The notes beneath the pieces are model-generated. The model saw nothing but the letters and a program-made list of their open reading frames with translations, had not been told where the DNA came from and ran no database searches. Made by a program: the position numbers and the translations under genes. Source: Planctomycetia bacterium (GTDB lineage Bacteria; Planctomycetota; Phycisphaerae; UBA1845; UTPLA1). Taken from it: a DNA stretch of 64,000 bases. Of the stretch, positions 54,112 through 62,728 are shown one piece after another (the stretch's first letter is position 1; each line of letters begins with the position of its first letter). Where the stretch lies: positions 820,453-884,452 of the forward strand of contig JABTTW010000002.1 in the NCBI GenBank assembly GCA_015075745.1, read 5' to 3'.

Positions 54112-54732
54112 TCACGGCTGCGTCGGCGCCGGTGAGTCGGTCGAAGATCGGCTATCTCTGGGGGCTTCTTGCCCTCTGCGGGGATATTTGCGTAGCTGCT
54201 CTTCAACGACGGTCTGCGATTCGCGGTCGAATCCGAAGGAGAGCATCTCCTCCATCGCCCGGTCCACCGACCACCCTTGTCGCTCGATGCGATACAAGGC
54301 GCATAGATATCCCGTGCGGTGTCGGCCCGCTGAGCAGTGCACCAGAACTGGCTGATTCGCCGGTTCATCGACGCACTCAAAAAACGCCCGCACCTGATCG
54401 TCGGAAATCGGCACGCGGCTGTCGATCGGAATTCGCACCACCTTCATCCCCAGCGACTCGGCGTATTCCACTTCCTCGGGGACGCGCCGGCTGTCGCCCT
54501 TGCGAACGATGAGGACCGTCTTGATTCCCAACTCATCCTGAAGCGCCTCGAGTTGATCCGTGTCGGGCTGTCCGGAACGATAGAGCACCTTCGGCTCAAC
54601 GACGGCCAGCCGCTTTGGCAGACGCCGGTCGAGCGCGAGGGCGGCCAGACCGGCCCCTCCGGCGACGAGTACGACGATCACGATCAGTCGAAATGTCCGC
54701 TTCGACACTTGGGCACCAAACCTCGGAATCAT
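54112..54732 (-). CDS. membrane-anchored dual-specificity-type phosphatase
   Basis: A 206-residue protein: one N-terminal membrane segment (LIVIVVLVAGGAGLAALAL), then a cysteine-phosphatase domain with C133 and R139 in HCSAGRHRTG. The catalytic domain faces outward if the single helix is N-in. The Pro/Ser-rich tail is disordered. Substrates may be phosphoproteins or phospholipids. First gene of the trio. Confidence 0.82.
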   Translation of the reverse strand: MIPRFGAQVSKRTFRLIVIVVLVAGGAGLAALALDRRLPKRLAVVEPKVLYRSGQPDTDQLEALQDELGIKTVLIVRKGDSRRVPEEVEYAESLGMKVVRIPIDSRVPISDDQVRAFFECVDEPANQPVLVHCSAGRHRTGYLCALYRIERQGWSVDRAMEEMLSFGFDRESQTVVEEQLRKYPRRGQEAPRDSRSSTDSPAPTQP

Positions 54733-54812
54733 GAATCTCCCATTCGAGAAAGGAACGTCAGCGGCCTAACAAGGTATTCGCGCCGCCGCCCGGGGGCAAC
54801 CCTTCACATGGC

Positions 54813-55868
54813 TCAAAGTGCCTTGCGGTGCAGGAGAACGAGAAAAATCGGCACGCCGACAACCGCGGTGATGACCCCGATCGGCAAAACGGCCAGTCCC
54901 AGGTTGGTCCCTGAGACCGCACCGGCCCAGACCATCGCCAGTTGCGATATCCAGTCGCACACAGCAAGGAACACGCCGCCCAGCATCGCCGACATCGGCA
55001 GCAGGATGCGGCAGTCCCGGCCCACCAGCAGGGCGGTGGTGTGCGGCACGACAAGACCCACGAAACCGATCGGCCCGCAGATCGCCACCACGCACGCCGT
55101 CGAAAGGGAAGCGGCGACCACGCAGATGAGTTGCAGTCGCACGACGTTGACGCCGCGCGTGTGCGCCAATTCGTCACCGAGGACGTACTGATTAAGTGCC
55201 CGGGCGGACAGGATGAGAACCAGCCAGCAGGGGACCATCAGCGGCAGATTCGAACTCCATTGCAGGTTTCCAATAGTGTCGAGCGAGCCCATCATCCAGC
55301 GAATGATCTCAAAAGTTTGTCGCGCGCTGGAGAGCGAGGTGACCAGCATCATCATCGCCGAGCAGAACATGCCCAGCGTGACTCCGGCCAACAGCAACTC
55401 ATTCGTCGTCAATCGACGAGCGCCGCGCGTGAACACCAATACAATCCCGATGACGGCCAGCGATCCGGCAAAGGCTGTCCATGTGACGCTCGATACTCCG
55501 AGCAGGGTAGACGCAAGGCCCAGGCGAATCGCCACCAATGCACCGAGCGAGCCCCCGCTGGCGATCCCGAGTGTGTAGGGCGTGGCAAGGGCATTACGAA
55601 AGAGTGTCTGAAACACAACGCCGGCCAGCGCGAGCGTGATGCCCGCCTCCACGGCAAGCAGGGTGCGCGGCAGCCGCAATCGGAAGCCGATTTGATAGGC
55701 CATCGGCGCCTCCTTCTGGCCGAAGTGTGCGATCTCGCGCCACGCGTCGATGACGCCGACCGACTTCGACTGGCTCCCGACGCCGGGACTGATCAGGAGA
55801 ACGCCCGCGAGCAGGAGAAAGCCCGTCACCAGAAGCCGGATATATCGCTTGCGATCGAGCGGTGTCAT
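54813..55868 (-). CDS. iron/cobalamin ABC transporter permease (FecCD family)
   Basis: A 351-residue BtuC/FecC-like permease with about ten helices; RLPRTLLAVEAGITLALAGV and GPIGFVGLVVPHTTALLVG are family motifs. The ATG overlaps the ATPase stop by ATGA. Confidence 0.92.
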   Translation of the reverse strand: MTPLDRKRYIRLLVTGFLLLAGVLLISPGVGSQSKSVGVIDAWREIAHFGQKEAPMAYQIGFRLRLPRTLLAVEAGITLALAGVVFQTLFRNALATPYTLGIASGGSLGALVAIRLGLASTLLGVSSVTWTAFAGSLAVIGIVLVFTRGARRLTTNELLLAGVTLGMFCSAMMMLVTSLSSARQTFEIIRWMMGSLDTIGNLQWSSNLPLMVPCWLVLILSARALNQYVLGDELAHTRGVNVVRLQLICVVAASLSTACVVAICGPIGFVGLVVPHTTALLVGRDCRILLPMSAMLGGVFLAVCDWISQLAMVWAGAVSGTNLGLAVLPIGVITAVVGVPIFLVLLHRKAL

Positions 55869-56686
55869 CCGGGCGCCTCGCTGCCGGCGCTCAAACCGAC
55901 CGGTATGATCCACGCGGCAGATCCGCTCGCATGCTTTACCTGTTCAAGCTTGACGCGATAGACCGGCTCCAACTGCGCGGGCGCCAGGACATCCGAAGGC
56001 GATCCCTGTGCCGCAACCTTCCCCGAATCGAGAAGCATGACGTGCGTGCAGTATCGAGCGGCGAGATTCAGATCGTGCGTTACGACGACGCAGGCCAGTC
56101 CCTCGCCGTCAACGAGTCGCCGGACCAATGAGAAAATGGCAAGCTGATGGTAAAGGTCGAGCGCCGAGGTTGGCTCGTCGAGCATCAGGACCGCCGCTCG
56201 CTGCGCCAGCGCCGCCGCGACATGCACGCGCTGCGCCTCGCCGCCGGACAGGGTGGCAAGCGATCGCTCGGCGAACTCCATCGTCTCCGTCGCCGCCAGC
56301 GAGGCATCGGCGATGGCAAAGTCCTCCGCCGATTCAAACAGTCCGAAAGGCCGATGCGGATAGCGACCCATCAGCACCACCTGCCGCGCCGTCAGACCAA
56401 TCTCGCGCGTCGGGTTCTGCGGCAGGAAGGAGATGCGTCGCGCACGGGCGCGATCGTCCGTCTCTTTCAGCGGCACACCGTCCAGTGAAATCGTGCCGGA
56501 CTTTGGCGTAACGATGCCGGCAAGTAGCCGAAGGAGCGTGCTCTTGCCCGCTCCGTTGGGGCCGACGATTCCCCAGCACTCTCCCGGTGCAATGTGCATC
56601 GTGACCGGCCCGAGAAAATTGGGCCGACCCTCGAAGCCGAACGTCACGGCATCCGCACCGATGATGGCCTGCCCGGCGTTAGTCAA
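55865..56686 (-). CDS. iron/cobalamin ABC transporter ATPase
   Basis: A 273-residue ATPase: Walker A GPNGAGKST, signature LSGGEAQRV, Walker B VLMLDEPTSALD, H-loop THDLNLAARY. The TTG at 56686 is chosen because GGAGG lies 6 nt upstream and the family start follows; it overlaps the upstream gene by 8 nt. A C-terminal extension of about 30 residues is present. Confidence 0.9.
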   Translation of the reverse strand: MTNAGQAIIGADAVTFGFEGRPNFLGPVTMHIAPGECWGIVGPNGAGKSTLLRLLAGIVTPKSGTISLDGVPLKETDDRARARRISFLPQNPTREIGLTARQVVLMGRYPHRPFGLFESAEDFAIADASLAATETMEFAERSLATLSGGEAQRVHVAAALAQRAAVLMLDEPTSALDLYHQLAIFSLVRRLVDGEGLACVVVTHDLNLAARYCTHVMLLDSGKVAAQGSPSDVLAPAQLEPVYRVKLEQVKHASGSAAWIIPVGLSAGSEAPG

Positions 56687-57623
56687 ACTTCGCCTCCGGA
56701 TGCAGAAGCCGGGCGAGCCTGGCGATGACGTCCACGATCCTCGGCGATGGAATCGTCGCATTCTCGTCGCACAGAATATGAACGCGATTATTTTTGGCGG
56801 CGGGGATGCCGCCGAACGCCTGCCATTGGGCAAGCAGCTTGCGCTCCAATTCCTTCGTCAATTCCAATTCCGGCATGGCCTCAATGATAACGTCGGGCTG
56901 AGCCACGAGTATCGCCTCTGGCGAAATCGTCGGATAAGCGATGGCGCTGTCGGCAAAGACATTCTCTCCGCCCGCCGCCCTGATCATGTCGTCGACAAAG
57001 GTCCCCCTCGCCCCGGTCATGACCGAACTGATGGAGTCCGTGTTGCGCGCGATGGTGATGAGGACGCGCGGACGCGTACGACCGGCAACGGCGCGAGCGA
57101 TGCGATCTAATCTGTCTCGCATCTCCCTTTCAACCTCGATCGCCTTCTCGCGCGCGTCCAGCAAGTCGCCAAGCTCGCCCAGCGTCTTGTAGATGTCTTC
57201 CAGTGTCTCCGTCTTGTCTTCGAAGAGCGTAATCCCGTTGGCCGCGCACAAGTCCTCAACCGCCTTCTGTCGTCCGCGCAGGACAACAAGGTCAGGCCGC
57301 AGCGTCAGCATCGCCTCAAGGTTCACATCAAAGAGCCCGCCGATCCGCGGCAGGTCCTTGATCGAATCGGGCCAGACACAAAAGTTACTCACGGCCACAA
57401 GCCGATCCGCCGCGCCAAGCGACGCGATGATCTCCGTCGAGTTCGGCGAGATGGAAATGATTCGTCTCGCCACCGGACGGGTTGTCACTTCGCGCGCCGG
57501 CTGTTTCTCGCAGGCGCTGGCGGCCATGACCCAGATGATCGACACATGAGCGATGTTTCTCGCACCGCGCGTGACAAAGCGGCGAAGCAGGGGCCTTATC
57601 TTCGATGATATGCTGCGGGTCAT
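56679..57623 (-). CDS. iron/cobalamin ABC transporter binding lipoprotein
   Basis: A 314-residue BtuF-like substrate-binding protein with a lipobox cysteine (MAASAC). Core motifs are RIISISPNSTEIIASLGAAD and VAQPDVIIEAMPELEL. The ATG at 57623 is chosen; longer in-frame sequence upstream is antisense to purQ and is rejected. The cargo (haem, siderophore or corrinoid) is not clear. Confidence 0.88.
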   Translation of the reverse strand: MTRSISSKIRPLLRRFVTRGARNIAHVSIIWVMAASACEKQPAREVTTRPVARRIISISPNSTEIIASLGAADRLVAVSNFCVWPDSIKDLPRIGGLFDVNLEAMLTLRPDLVVLRGRQKAVEDLCAANGITLFEDKTETLEDIYKTLGELGDLLDAREKAIEVEREMRDRLDRIARAVAGRTRPRVLITIARNTDSISSVMTGARGTFVDDMIRAAGGENVFADSAIAYPTISPEAILVAQPDVIIEAMPELELTKELERKLLAQWQAFGGIPAAKNNRVHILCDENATIPSPRIVDVIARLARLLHPEAKFD

Positions 57624-57685
57624 GACCCCGCGATTGTCGGGGCCGCTCAACTCACCGTCAAAATGCAGGTTCAGGATCGGTGATC

Positions 57686-57713
57686 GTGACATGCCGGGCG
57701 TCCTTGCTACACT
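57686..57713 (+). promoter_or_regulatory. leaderless-type promoter of purQ
   Basis: GTGACA (57686-57691), 16 nt, TACACT (57708-57713); the ATG follows 6 nt later without a ribosome binding site. Confidence 0.5.
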
Positions 57714-57719
57714 CTCTGT

Positions 57720-58490
57720 ATGGCTCGGCCCCGTATCCTCGTCCTCCGCGCTCCCGGCATTAACTGCGACGAGGAGACCGTCTTCGCATGGCAGCGCGCC
57801 GGGGCCGACTGCGACCTGGTTCATGTGAAGCAGCTCATCGCCGCGCCGGATTCCCTCGCTCGCTACCAGCTTCTCACCATCCCCGGCGGCTTCAGTTACG
57901 GTGACGACATCGCCAGCGGCAAGCTTCTGGCGAACCAGCTTAGCCATCACCTCGGCGACCAGCTCCGCGCCTTCGTCGATCGCGGCGGACTGGTCCTCGG
58001 CATCTGCAACGGCTTTCAGGTTCTCGTTCGCATGGGCCTGCTCCCGGGTGACGACTGCGGCGTTCGCGCGACGCTGGCGCTCAACGCTTCCGGACGGTAC
58101 GAAAACCGTTGGGTGCGACTGCGCGCGACGGAGAATTGTCGTTGTGCCTTCGTCGAGCCGGGTGAGGAGTTCGACCTCCCCGTGGGGCACGGCGAAGGGC
58201 GTCTGGTTTTCGACGGCGACGACGAATCCGCGAAGCAACTTCGCGCGATGGGACGCATCACCCTCGAATATATCAGCCTCACCGTGGCGGCCCCGGTGTA
58301 TCCGGAAAACCCCAATGGCAGCATTGGAAACGCCGCCGCTCTCACCGACGCCACCGGCCGCGTCTTCGGGCTCATGCCGCACCCGGATCGCCACCTCTTC
58401 GCCACGCAATCACCGGGACAAAACCGCGATTTCAATGCTGAAACCGCCGGTGCCCGGTTCTTCCGGCGAGTCGTCGATCGCCTTCGCTGA
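57720..58490 (+). CDS. purQ: phosphoribosylformylglycinamidine synthase subunit PurQ
   Basis: A 256-residue glutaminase of purine synthesis, supplying ammonia to PurL. Nucleophile Cys in GICNGFQVL; oxyanion-side GGFSYGDDI; His in LMPHPDRH. Where the family usually has H-P-E, this protein has H-P-D, so the third triad residue is Asp. No purL or purS is adjacent. Confidence 0.93.
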   Translation: MARPRILVLRAPGINCDEETVFAWQRAGADCDLVHVKQLIAAPDSLARYQLLTIPGGFSYGDDIASGKLLANQLSHHLGDQLRAFVDRGGLVLGICNGFQVLVRMGLLPGDDCGVRATLALNASGRYENRWVRLRATENCRCAFVEPGEEFDLPVGHGEGRLVFDGDDESAKQLRAMGRITLEYISLTVAAPVYPENPNGSIGNAAALTDATGRVFGLMPHPDRHLFATQSPGQNRDFNAETAGARFFRRVVDRLR

Positions 58491-58779
58491 TCCTCTTCAT
58501 CCGCTCGCCCGACTGATTTCCAATCCGCGATACAGGCGCTGCTTGCCCGCCGTCGATAGTCGTCAAAGCGCGAGTCGTCGGCGTTTGCGGCATGCCGCGC
58601 CGCGGGGTTGGCCGATGATGCAGAGCCGTCCGGCGGTGCTGATAAGCGCGAGGTCGCAACCGGCCGGTCGCGCTTTTCCGTGAAAGGCATTTCGCATGAA
58701 CGCGACGACGTTGAAATCCGACCAGATGCTCATACAATCGCACTCACAACCCAAGGCACTCAGAGTAAGGATGCTCGTT
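58491..58779. other. intergenic region between purQ and the large lipoprotein gene
   Basis: About 290 bp; no supported gene. TAAGGA before the next start is the only signal noted. Confidence 0.35.
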
Positions 58780-60543
58780 ATGCCCAGCTTTGCACGGATG
58801 CTTTCTCTCCCGCTTCTCACCGTCCTCTTTGTCGGGGCGGCCTGCAACAAGATGCCCTCGCCCTTCACGGTGAAGGACCGCTCGCCGCATGCCGATTCCG
58901 ACGCGCCGTTCGATCCGCCGAATACCTATCCCGAGTGGGCGTACGATTCGCAGAGCTATGTCAAACCTCCTCAGGAGCTCACGCCCGAGCCGAAGGTCAA
59001 CGTCAACGATCCGCTGCATTACTTCACCAAGGGAAACGTCGTCATGATCCGCCGACCCGAGGGCTACACGCCGGAAGAGATTCCGCGGGTGGCCATCTGG
59101 TACACGGACAACAACGGCTTCCACTGGAACAAGGCCGGCTACTTCGGGCGCGAGCAGACCTTCTTTCCGTTTGAAGCGCCCGAGGATGGCGATTACGGCA
59201 TTCGCTTTGTCGGTCCCGGGCAAGACCCCGCGCTTCATTCGCTCCCCTATCCGGAGCGCGTGTATCACGTCGACACGGCGCTGCCCGATGTCGTCGTGAC
59301 CGTCGAGCCGGAGAAGACCTGGTACAACGTCGGCGAGACGGTGACGATTTCCTGGAAGGCTGAAGACGCGCATCTGATCGAGTACCCGGTGCGCATCGGT
59401 CGCCTGCTCGACTTCACCGCCGACGGCGCCAACGCGCTGGAGCTTCAGCGCGACCTGGCCGACGAGGGTCAGATCACCTACACCATTCCCGAAGACGCGC
59501 TCGATCACGAAGCGCGCTTCCGCGTCGATGCCCTTGACCGCGCCGGAAATCTCGGTGTTGCCATCTCGTTTGCACTCCAGGTCGTCCCCGAAGAGCAGGA
59601 AGACGTTTCCGAGCTCGAAGGCGGTGGCGAGATCGCGAAGGCCAATGTCGGTCCGGCGACCGACGCCTCCGAGGCAAACGCGTTGGCGTATTACGACGGC
59701 ATCAACACGCCGGCGCTGAAGCAGACGTCCGTCGGCCCCGCGAAGACTCCGGTGTCCTCCGTCAAGCCGACTTTGGCGGAAGGCGACGCCGCGCTGCACG
59801 AGCCTTCGACCCTCGGCGATGCCGACTTCGACAGCGTGGCCATCGACGCATCGCTGGAGCCGACCCCAACCGGCGGCGACGCGCCGCTGCCGATGGCCAC
59901 CATCGCCGCGCGAGCGGCCGAGCCGGAGGCCCAGCTTGTCTGGGATGCGGCGGCAACCGGGGCGACCGTCGGGGATACGCCGTTCCCACTCGGCCGAACC
60001 GATGGTGCCACAACTATGACACCCGTTAACGAGGTCCACATCGGAAAGCCCGACATCGCCGTGTCTCACGAGGCGACCCCCGATGGCGACGGGTTCCAGC
60101 CCCGCTCCGACGCCATTCTGGAGGAGTACTTCACCGTGCCGCAGCGTCCGGTGCAGTCGGAGCCGGAGCCCGCGAAACCGGCGGAGCCTTCCGCCCGGTC
60201 TATCATGGAGTCGAACCCCGCCTATCAGTCGATCGGCCTGACTCATGCCGACGGCCTGCTGGTGCCGATGCCCGCGACGATCGCCCCCGGCGAGACGAAG
60301 CTCGGCACGGTCCTGGCTCATCCGTGGCGCTCGCTGACCGATGTGTGGCCTGTCGCGATTCAGACTGTCTGGCTGCTCCCTCGGCCGAACTTCCAGTCGA
60401 AGTCGCTCAACGAACTCTTCGAGGGCAGGTTCCTCGCCGCCGGCAAGATCACCTACCCGGTCAGCGAGCCGGCCCCGGTCAATCGCACCGTGGTCAGCGC
60501 CCCCGATGCGGTTCTGAGCACGGAAGTGAACATCCAGCCGTAG
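58780..60543 (+). CDS. large lipoprotein, unknown function
   Basis: A 587-residue exported protein with lipobox C22 (VGAAC). Residues 40-270 form probable beta domains (PRVAIWYTDNNGFHWNKAGY; ISWKAEDAHLIEYP), resembling fibronectin/Ig-like repeats. The middle, about 275-460, is low-complexity (Ala, Pro, Thr, Glu). A C-terminal domain (SIGLTHADGLLVPMPATIAP) ends at VNIQP. Start ATG 58780 has TAAGGA 8 nt upstream. No family recognised. A clear terminator follows. Confidence 0.7.
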   Translation: MPSFARMLSLPLLTVLFVGAACNKMPSPFTVKDRSPHADSDAPFDPPNTYPEWAYDSQSYVKPPQELTPEPKVNVNDPLHYFTKGNVVMIRRPEGYTPEEIPRVAIWYTDNNGFHWNKAGYFGREQTFFPFEAPEDGDYGIRFVGPGQDPALHSLPYPERVYHVDTALPDVVVTVEPEKTWYNVGETVTISWKAEDAHLIEYPVRIGRLLDFTADGANALELQRDLADEGQITYTIPEDALDHEARFRVDALDRAGNLGVAISFALQVVPEEQEDVSELEGGGEIAKANVGPATDASEANALAYYDGINTPALKQTSVGPAKTPVSSVKPTLAEGDAALHEPSTLGDADFDSVAIDASLEPTPTGGDAPLPMATIAARAAEPEAQLVWDAAATGATVGDTPFPLGRTDGATTMTPVNEVHIGKPDIAVSHEATPDGDGFQPRSDAILEEYFTVPQRPVQSEPEPAKPAEPSARSIMESNPAYQSIGLTHADGLLVPMPATIAPGETKLGTVLAHPWRSLTDVWPVAIQTVWLLPRPNFQSKSLNELFEGRFLAAGKITYPVSEPAPVNRTVVSAPDAVLSTEVNIQP

Positions 60544-60590
60544 CGGGATATTTCCCCCGGATTTTTTTTCTCGAATTGCGTGAGACACGA

Positions 60591-60623
60591 AGCCCACGGA
60601 TTGGGATCCGTGGGCTTTTTTTT
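60591..60623 (+). terminator. rho-independent terminator
   Basis: A perfect 11-bp stem AGCCCACGGAT/ATCCGTGGGCT with a 4-nt loop, followed by seven T. Confidence 0.95.
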
Positions 60624-60688
60624 GTCGCGCAGGGGCGCTTGGAAGGCCGGCGCGAGGCGCTTTGGGCGCGCCTGAAGGGTCCAAGAGC

Positions 60689-60913
60689 AAGGTGACATAC
60701 GGTGACACAAGCCTCGCGGAGATTGTTCCAACACTTGTGGCGGTCATGTGTTGGGGCAGCGGGCGAATTGGGTGGTTTTTGCGTGAAAACCGCCTGGCAC
60801 ACGCGGCATGTGGCGTCGGGTTTGCCTTCGGATCGCCGGAGATTCTGAATGCTTGTTTGCGGAGCATCGCGGGGACTCCTCCATAAGAACTTTTGCTCCA
60901 TGTGCGCGCCTGG
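60689..60913 (+). repeat. dispersed intergenic repeat, copy C
   Basis: Third copy of the 26136-26340 repeat: AAGGTGACATACGGTGACAC at the start, GGCGGTCATGTGTTGGGGC, GGTGGTTTTTGCGTGAAAAC, and TTGCTCCATGTGCGCGCCTGG at the end. It fills the gap after the terminator; the rest of 60624-60998 is unassigned. Confidence 0.75.
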
Positions 60914-60998
60914 AAGGGTGAATTAGGGAGGGCCGGCGAGCGAGTAGGGAGTGCGTGCACGAGCGAAACGGCGCGGAGGCGAGACAGGCGGCGCGATC

Positions 60999-62051
60999 TC
61001 AGGTGAGGTCGATGAGTTTTTCGACGCTCGGCGGCGGGATGGGGCTTAGCCAGGCGCGGAGGAGCAATTCGGTTTCCTGAGTTGTTATGGTCAGGGTCTG
61101 GTTGCGGCTTTCCTCCACGACGAAGACGGTCCAGGACTCCCTGCGCGATTGGACCGCGACCAGGGTTGCGGACTTGGGGGTGAACAGTTCGAGGTCTGAT
61201 TGGGTTGCGTTCTTTGACTTCTTTCGGAGTAACAGACCGCCGGGGACGATGAGCCATTCCAGGTGCAAATGCTCAAATGAAAACCCCGCCACACCTGCCA
61301 ACGCCATCAAAAACGTCGCGACAAAAAACAACAATGACAATGTAACGACCCCCTGTCGATATGACGTCACGGCAGCCTGAATGACTTGTATTGCGATCAT
61401 TAGAACTATCGGCCAAACCCAAACCAGGCGAAACGACCGCCGTATGCGTCGACCGATGGCCGTCTCCCCTGCGCTTGCACGAAGCCCCCTGCTCTCCTTC
61501 GCTTCGTCGCTCACATGGTTCGACATCGCATCCGCCAATTGGACGAACTGCTCGTCGGATTCGTCGAGGCTGACGGCGGGGAAGTTCACATCGAGCGGCT
61601 CGATCTCACCGACGGTATCGGTCCAGTGGAGTCGAATCGCCGAGGGTGAATTGCGATGGCGGGCCAGGGACTTCAGCCTGTTCACGATCAGGTAGTTCGG
61701 TCCGTCAACCGCGACGCGGGAGGCAATATGAGCCAGCGCGTCTTTGACTTGTCCCTTATCCGTCAGGCTCTTTGCCTCGGCGAGAGCCCGACGGCGATTT
61801 CGGTCCGACTCGATGACGACTGCGAAGATGGCAAGCGCCGTGACCGCGACGAGCGCGACAATCGCCACGATGGCATTGAGGGCGCCGATCAGCGCGCAGA
61901 TGACTATCAGAACGAAGTACAGGCCGGCGGAGGCTGGGACGTAGATGCTGAGTTGGAGCGCACTGGGCTTTTTGAACTTCACGTCCACGAGGCCCGGTGG
62001 GGATTGCGGGCTCGCATTTGCGACAGCTTCAGTTGTCTTGACCTGGGTCAT
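60999..62051 (-). CDS. multi-pass membrane protein, unknown function
   Basis: A 350-residue protein with two pairs of membrane segments: about 35-55 and 58-80 (LIGALNAIVAIVALVAVTAL), and about 210-230 and 240-265 (GVVTLSLLFFVATFLMALAG). A soluble region of about 130 residues separates them, and a C-terminal PH-like beta domain follows (EWLIVPGGLLLRKKSKN). ATG 62051 chosen over an upstream in-frame start. No family recognised. Confidence 0.65.
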   Translation of the reverse strand: MTQVKTTEAVANASPQSPPGLVDVKFKKPSALQLSIYVPASAGLYFVLIVICALIGALNAIVAIVALVAVTALAIFAVVIESDRNRRRALAEAKSLTDKGQVKDALAHIASRVAVDGPNYLIVNRLKSLARHRNSPSAIRLHWTDTVGEIEPLDVNFPAVSLDESDEQFVQLADAMSNHVSDEAKESRGLRASAGETAIGRRIRRSFRLVWVWPIVLMIAIQVIQAAVTSYRQGVVTLSLLFFVATFLMALAGVAGFSFEHLHLEWLIVPGGLLLRKKSKNATQSDLELFTPKSATLVAVQSRRESWTVFVVEESRNQTLTITTQETELLLRAWLSPIPPPSVEKLIDLT

Positions 62052-62212
62052 GGATGGCGTTCCGGCCCGGCGGGGTGCGTGTCGTGCATTTTTTTGACAG
62101 CCCACGCCTCGTGCGCTATCTTATCACGTTGCCCCGCTTCCCATCGAGCCGGGGTTTTTGGTGAACCGTCTCATTTGAAACTACGGAATCGGCCGGGTGT
62201 GACGAGGCGGAC
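62052..62212. other. spacer between the membrane protein gene and the tandem array
   Basis: Nothing recognised. Confidence 0.3.
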
Positions 62213-62660
62213 TACGCACGAGCTGGAAGCTCATGCTACCCGATTTTGAGAAGCCGCGAACCGGAGGGTGGTCGAGAGAATACGCGCGGGCGAAAGAATA
62301 CGCGCGGGCGAAAGCTACGCACGAGCTGGAAGCTCATGCTACCCGATTTTGAGAAGTCGCGAGCCGGAGGGTGGCCGAGAGAATACGCACGAGCGAAACG
62401 CTACGCACGAGCGAAAGAATACGCACGAGCTGGAAGCTCATGCTACCCGATTTTGAGAAGCCGCGAGCCGGAGGGTGGCCGAGAGAATACGCACGAGCGA
62501 AACGCTACGCACGAGCTGGAAGCTCATGCTACCCGATTTTGAGAAGCCGCGAACCGGAGGGTGGCCGAGAGAATACGCACGAGCGAAACGCTACGCACGA
62601 GCTGGAAGCTCATGCTACCCGAGGGCGAGAACGCACGAGCCGGAGGCTCATGCTACCCGG
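62213..62660. repeat. modular tandem repeat array
   Basis: Four units beginning TACGCACGAGCTGGAAGCTC start at 62213, 62316, 62420 and 62506, with lengths 103, 104, 86 and 86 bp, then a partial fifth unit at 62592. Each has GAAGCTCATGCTACCCGATT. The length difference of about 18 bp equals one extra ACGCACGAGCGAAAGAAT-type module. GAGC-CGGAG-GCTC-type mini-hairpins recur. Open frames through it are by-products of the repeats. Confidence 0.85.
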
Positions 62661-62728
62661 ACCATCAACCGAGACCGACAATGGGCGTCTGACGCGTCCT
62701 TGAAACACGCACATTCAGGAGGTATCCC

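Noticed and set aside
57624..58409. N-terminal extension of the iron-binding lipoprotein frame
   Set aside because: It is antisense to purQ and precedes a proper signal peptide with lipobox; start placed at 57623.
58744..61257. An 837-codon minus-strand frame
   Set aside because: Antisense to the large lipoprotein gene and running through a clear plus-strand terminator; Arg/Gly/Pro-rich without motifs.
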